24,238 nucleotides of DNA from an uncultured Eubacteriales bacterium. GTDB taxonomy: Bacteria > Bacillota > Clostridia > Oscillospirales > Oscillospiraceae. The notes beneath the pieces are model-generated. The model saw nothing but the letters and a program-made list of their open reading frames with translations. It was not told where the DNA came from and made no database searches. Below are positions 21,145 to 24,238 of this stretch, one piece after another (the first letter of the stretch is position 1; the number at the start of each line of letters is the position of its first letter). Both the position numbers and the translations under genes were made by a program. The stretch lies in contig URST01000021.1 in the NCBI GenBank assembly GCA_900550585.1, positions 1-24,238 of the forward strand, written 5' to 3'.

Positions 21145-21714
21145 TCACCGGTAGGGCCGCACCGGCGACTGCTCCGCCAGGTGGGCGCCGACGATCTTCT
21201 CCATCCAGACCATGTGGTACCACCGGCCGAACTTGTACCCGCACTCCCGGAATAGCCCCACCTGCCGGAATCCCAGATGCTCATGGAATGCCGCGCTGTT
21301 CCCGGTCAGGTACCGGTCCTCCCGCTCCGGATAGGCGATGCAGGCGTAGAGGTTGCAGATGCCCATTGCCCGCAGCGCCTGCTCCAGCGTCTCATAGAGC
21401 CGCCGCCCCATGCCGCACCGCCGCGCATCGCGGGCCATGTACACCGTCAGCTCGCAGCACCAGTCATAGGCCGCCCGCGGATGGAACGCCCCGGCGTAGG
21501 CATACCCCTGCACCACGCCGTCCTGCTCCGCCACCAGGTACGGATACCGCGCCATGACCCGGCGCATCCGCTCCCGGAACTCCTCCACGGAGGGCGTCTC
21601 GTACTCAAATGTGATGGCCGTCTGCCGCACATAGTAGTCGTAGATCTCCACCAGCCGTGCCGCGTCCTCCAATCTGGCGTCCCGTATCACAATACTTTCG
21701 TGCTCTGCCGTCAT
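21145..21714 (-). CDS. Phosphinothricin-type GNAT acetyltransferase
   Basis: A 189-residue GNAT protein resembling the Pat/Bar/MddA group that acetylates phosphinothricin, methionine sulfoximine or similar amino-acid analogues. Group features seen: IYDYYVRQTAITFEYETPSVEEFRERM at about residues 24-50, YLVAEQDGVVQGYAYAGAFHPRAAYDWCCELTVYM (about 58-92), the acetyl-CoA loop RDARRCGMGRRLYETLEQAL, and LGFRQVGLFRECGYKFGRWYHMVWMEK near the end. The start is the ATG at 21712-21714 behind GGAGGTG; an upstream extension runs into the previous gene. The substrate is inferred only at group level. Confidence 0.9.
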   Translation of the reverse strand: MTAEHESIVIRDARLEDAARLVEIYDYYVRQTAITFEYETPSVEEFRERMRRVMARYPYLVAEQDGVVQGYAYAGAFHPRAAYDWCCELTVYMARDARRCGMGRRLYETLEQALRAMGICNLYACIAYPEREDRYLTGNSAAFHEHLGFRQVGLFRECGYKFGRWYHMVWMEKIVGAHLAEQSPVRPYR

Positions 21715-21752
21715 TTCCGGCACCTCCCCGTCATTTTGCCGTTTTCCGCGCC

Positions 21753-22373
21753 TTATCCTCTGCGGATGGGATGGCGTATCACCGTTTTCCATTTCTCCGG
21801 TGCCGTTTTTCTGGCGTCCGACAGATAGATCTCGTGGTGCAGCCGGTCCTCCGTGAAGTCGTTCACATAGCCGTTTTCCGTCAGGAAGCGGTCCATCTCC
21901 GCCACCGTCTCCGTTTCCCGGTCAAATGGCCCCACATGCATGCACTGCACGCACAGGCCCTCGCTGACTGACAGGAACTCCACCGCTCCGCAGTCCAGCT
22001 TTTTCTTCTCCGCGGCGGCCTGCTTCGCCCAGCGCAGCTCCTCCTCTGTCACAAAATCCGGCAGGCGGATCACCGATGTCCACCGGAATGCCGCCTTGTC
22101 CGTCATGTCAAGGCCCAGCCGCCAGAAGCCCTCCAGCGGCGGCACCACATAGTCAAAAAAGCCGTCTATCTTGTGTCCGGCCCGTCCGCTCATCTTCAGC
22201 GTATACGCCGTGGCGTACAGCATCTGTATCGCCTGCTGATAGGCACCTCCCGGTTGGTTGGGATCGCCCTGGCCCCGCACCGCCATGTAGTGCATGGTCG
22301 GGACCGTCACGATCTCCGGTCTGCCCTTCGGCATATAAAATTCCCTGTATTCTTTCTTAAAGTCGAAAGCCAT
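21753..22373 (-). CDS. GyrI-like small-molecule-binding protein
   Basis: A 206-residue cytoplasmic protein of the GyrI-like/SOUL-type family that occurs as stand-alone ligand-binding domains. Typical features are FDFKKEYREFYMPKGRPEIVTVPTMHYMAVRGQGDPNQPGGAYQQAIQMLYATAYTLKM at the start and a C-terminal HVGPFDRETETVAEMDRFLTENGY. Family members bind hydrophobic drugs or small molecules, some hydrolysing them; no DNA-binding domain is present here. The ATG at 22371-22373 follows GAGGGG at 10 nt; a GTG four codons earlier is too close to it. It sits among four acetyltransferase genes, suggesting a shared detoxification theme, which is inferred. Confidence 0.9.
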   Translation of the reverse strand: MAFDFKKEYREFYMPKGRPEIVTVPTMHYMAVRGQGDPNQPGGAYQQAIQMLYATAYTLKMSGRAGHKIDGFFDYVVPPLEGFWRLGLDMTDKAAFRWTSVIRLPDFVTEEELRWAKQAAAEKKKLDCGAVEFLSVSEGLCVQCMHVGPFDRETETVAEMDRFLTENGYVNDFTEDRLHHEIYLSDARKTAPEKWKTVIRHPIRRG

Positions 22374-22447
22374 GCCGCGTTCCACCCCTCATGCGTTCCG
22401 CCATCCGTGCCGCCTGCCATTTGCCGGCATCCGTAAGCCAGTGTGTG

Positions 22448-22933
22448 TCATCGCCCACTGTCATCGCTCTGGTGGTGCACATACATTCTCGACGGCTCCG
22501 TTTCGCCGTCGCCCTGCGCCATGCAGAAAAACTCCCAGCTGTACCGCTCATAAAAAGAGGTATGATCCGTCAGCAGATACAGCGTGTCGATCCCACGGTC
22601 GCTCATGTCGGCGCAGATCGCGCCCAGCAGCCGCCCCGCCAGCCCCCGGCCGCGCCGGTCCGGCTCTGTGTAGACGGCGCAGACGTTGGGTGTCAGATCC
22701 TTCCGGTCGTGAAAATCGTTCTCGATCACCCCGGCACCGGCCACGATCCTGCCGCTCTCCAGCACAAGATACCACTGCGGCACCGGGTTTTCGCCCCGCA
22801 GACAGGCGTCCATGCTCTCCCTGTATGCCGTCAGCGGCACGCCCCACTTTTCATGGAACCATTCCGCAGCCACATCCCGCCATTCCGGCCGGTCTGCCAG
22901 CCGCACCACGCCCACCGGTTTTGTGTCCTCCAT
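22448..22933 (-). CDS. GNAT-family N-acetyltransferase (second gene of cluster)
   Basis: A 161-residue acetyltransferase. The acetyl-CoA-binding motif reads VCAVYTEPDRRGRGLAGRLLGAICADMSDRGIDTLYLLTDHTSFYERYSWEFF (about residues 85-137); the preceding part, REWRD-like and WYLVLESGRIVAGAGVIEN, is the usual N-terminal half. The start is the ATG at 22931-22933 behind AGGAGG at 10 nt; a longer frame overlaps the upstream gene's end. It lies 37 nt after the first acetyltransferase gene. The substrate is unknown. Confidence 0.88.
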   Translation of the reverse strand: MEDTKPVGVVRLADRPEWRDVAAEWFHEKWGVPLTAYRESMDACLRGENPVPQWYLVLESGRIVAGAGVIENDFHDRKDLTPNVCAVYTEPDRRGRGLAGRLLGAICADMSDRGIDTLYLLTDHTSFYERYSWEFFCMAQGDGETEPSRMYVHHQSDDSGR

Positions 22934-22970
22934 TCCGATGCTTCCTCCTTCTGCCCGCATTTTCCGTACC

Positions 22971-23408
22971 TCACGCAAGCCGGTACACCGCCAGTCCGTC
23001 AGCGATCCCGCAGCAGCGGAATCCTTTCCTTTCAGTAATACGCACCGTTGCCGCCTGCTCCGGAACACATTCTATCACAATGTGCTTTCCCTCTTGCCTT
23101 GCCCTGCAGATCAGCCGGTCTGTCAGCGCCGACGCATACCCGCGCCCCCAGTATTCCGGAAACAGCACCCAGCCGATCTCCATGCTGTCCTCGTCGTATG
23201 CGTGATAGATCACATAGCCGATAAAGCTTTTGTCCTCCTCGACCGCATACACAAGAGGCTGCGCCGCCAGTCCCGCATAACGCAGAAATTCTTCCGTCTG
23301 CGCCCTGTCATAGGGCGGTTCCAGATAGCGCATCACCAGCGGATCTGACAGCAGCCGGTATAGCTCGTCAGCATCGCCGCTTCGCATTCTGCGGATCGTG
23401 ATATCCAT
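22971..23408 (-). CDS. RimJ/RimL-type GNAT acetyltransferase (first gene of cluster)
   Basis: A 145-residue protein of the GNAT group related to ribosomal-protein acetyltransferases. The pattern ITIRRMRSGDADELYRLLSDPLVMRYLEPPYD at the N-terminus and FIGYVIYHAYDEDSMEIGWVLFPEYWGRGYASALTDRLICRA (about 70-110) with the RGYA acetyl-CoA loop are diagnostic. It heads the five-gene operon, behind a promoter at 23440-23468; AGGGGG precedes the ATG at 23406-23408. Many members of this group modify small molecules or peptides rather than ribosomes. Confidence 0.9.
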   Translation of the reverse strand: MDITIRRMRSGDADELYRLLSDPLVMRYLEPPYDRAQTEEFLRYAGLAAQPLVYAVEEDKSFIGYVIYHAYDEDSMEIGWVLFPEYWGRGYASALTDRLICRARQEGKHIVIECVPEQAATVRITERKGFRCCGIADGLAVYRLA

Positions 23409-23439
23409 CTGTTTTCCCCCTTGCAGTCCCGTTTGGGTC

Positions 23440-23468
23440 ATCCTAGCACATCAGGAGAAAAATCGCAA
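23440..23468 (-). promoter_or_regulatory. Promoter of the acetyltransferase operon
   Basis: On the minus strand TTGCGA (23463-23468) and TAGGAT with an upstream TGC (23440-23445) are 17 bp apart, leaving a leader of about 26 nt. Confidence 0.65.
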
Positions 23469-23495
23469 GCGCCGTCCCCCAGTGTCCCCGATCAA

Positions 23496-23549
23496 CACAC
23501 GCCCCGGAACATTTCCAGCCGGCACACGCCTCGGAGCATACCCAGCCGG
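23496..23549. repeat. 27-bp imperfect tandem repeat, two copies
   Basis: Copies at 23496-23522 and 23523-23549 agree at 23 of 27 positions, each beginning CACACGCC and ending CCAGCCGG. The length is a multiple of three, and on plus one frame reads TRPGTFPAG then TRLGAYPAG, so it could be decayed coding sequence. Confidence 0.7.
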
Positions 23550-23603
23550 TATATCAAGGAGCGCCACGAGATGCGCATCGAAATGGGGAAAAAGCTCAAG
23601 TGA
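23550..23603 (+). pseudogene. Possible C-terminal gene remnant
   Basis: The plus frame reads RYIKERHEMRIEMGKKLK then stop, a charged amphipathic helix-like end. An AAGGAG (23556-23561) lies 9 nt before an internal ATG that would give only ten residues. I do not recognise it. It may be the tail of a decayed gene or chance. Confidence 0.25.
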
Positions 23604-23686
23604 CCCCGCCTGTTGCCCACACCGTATTAAGGTACAAAGCACCTCTCCGGAAAAGCGATTCTTCCCGGGAAAATCCGGAACACCGA

Positions 23687-23724
23687 GAAAAAAAGCAAAG
23701 CCCACGACTTACGTCGTGGGCTTT
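23687..23724 (-). terminator. rRNA operon terminator
   Basis: On the minus strand, right after 5S rRNA, a 12-bp perfect stem AAAGCCCACGAC/GTCGTGGGCTTT with a 4-nt loop is followed by GCTTTTTTTC. Confidence 0.93.
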
Positions 23725-23726
23725 GT

Positions 23727-23841
<115 letters not shown>

Positions 23842-23914
23842 TTCTATTTCGCTTGTACCCTGAAAACCGAACAAAGGGAAAGATGGGAGAAGGCTAAGAT
23901 TGCCTGCATGATTG
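23842..23914 (-). other. 23S-5S spacer, no tRNA
   Basis: A short spacer of about 73 nt with no tRNA-like fold or CCA end. It carries an ACCCTGAAAACCGAACAAAGGG-type segment near 23858-23879 that probably forms part of the rRNA processing stems. Confidence 0.6.

Positions 23915-24238
<324 letters not shown>

Larger units (their letters stand above)
23469..23686. other. Intergenic stretch between acetyltransferase operon and rRNA terminator
   Basis: No intact gene is seen here. It holds a 27-bp tandem repeat (23496-23549) and, on plus, a short open stretch ending in YIKERHEMRIEMGKKLK (stop at 23601-23603) that looks like the C-terminal tail of a lost gene. The rest, 23604-23686, shows nothing I can name. 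Confidence 0.4.

Noticed and set aside
23451..23705. 84-codon frame on minus beside the rRNA terminator
   Set aside because: It would start at a GTG inside the terminator stem, has no ribosome binding site and crosses the acetyltransferase promoter.
23842..23914. tRNA gene in the 23S-5S spacer
   Set aside because: The spacer is too short for a complete tRNA with flanks and shows no TTC-loop or acceptor pairing.

Overview
The window looks like a chromosomal segment of a GC-rich anaerobic member of the Clostridia, probably Oscillospiraceae-like. This is inferred from gene content and style, not from a database match. The signs are a Feo ferrous-iron locus under a short MntR/DtxR-type regulator, a flavodiiron protein with a rubredoxin tail, a Gram-positive-style pst-phoU-phoP-phoR operon, strong GGAGG ribosome binding sites, SigA-type promoters with 17-bp spacers, and the unlinked ribosomal units infC-rpmI-rplT and rpsB-tsf. 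Most genes, including the rRNA operon, lie on the minus strand. There is no phage, insertion sequence or CRISPR array.

Layout. 1-1209: two feoA genes, divergent from the metal regulator and separated from it by a region with four GTTAG-type palindromes. 1216-3644: an ABC-2-type ATPase/permease pair with a consensus promoter and a palindrome at the start of its transcript. 3656-10220: phosphate uptake and signalling, transcribed as pstS-pstC-pstA-pstB-phoU-phoP-phoR behind three TTTACA boxes. 10231-12224: rpsB-tsf with an internal attenuator-like hairpin and two stacked hairpins after tsf. 12275-13694: flavodiiron-rubredoxin protein. 13717-15093: infC-rpmI-rplT, with IF3 apparently starting at ATT behind a leader that can form a terminator or an alternative pairing. 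15197-15349: a 35-residue Asn/Lys/Thr-rich peptide gene on the plus strand. 15357-17153: a membrane-anchored M15 peptidase and a nucleotidyltransferase. 17226-18281: an EamA-type transporter. 18288-20616: a PAP2 membrane phosphatase divergent from an HD-domain hydrolase and a frameshifted YrrT-like methyltransferase. 20642-23468: a five-gene minus-strand operon of four different GNAT acetyltransferases and a GyrI-like protein. 23469-24238: a short tandem repeat, the rRNA operon terminator, 5S rRNA and the 3' end of 23S rRNA.

The clearest functional units are metal-regulated iron import, phosphate-starvation response and uptake in one operon, and two translation operons with RNA-level control. 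I found no complete new multi-gene system that I could defend. The best leads are the Asn-rich micropeptide gene, the acetyltransferase/GyrI operon, the infC leader switch and the palindrome at the ABC transporter start site.
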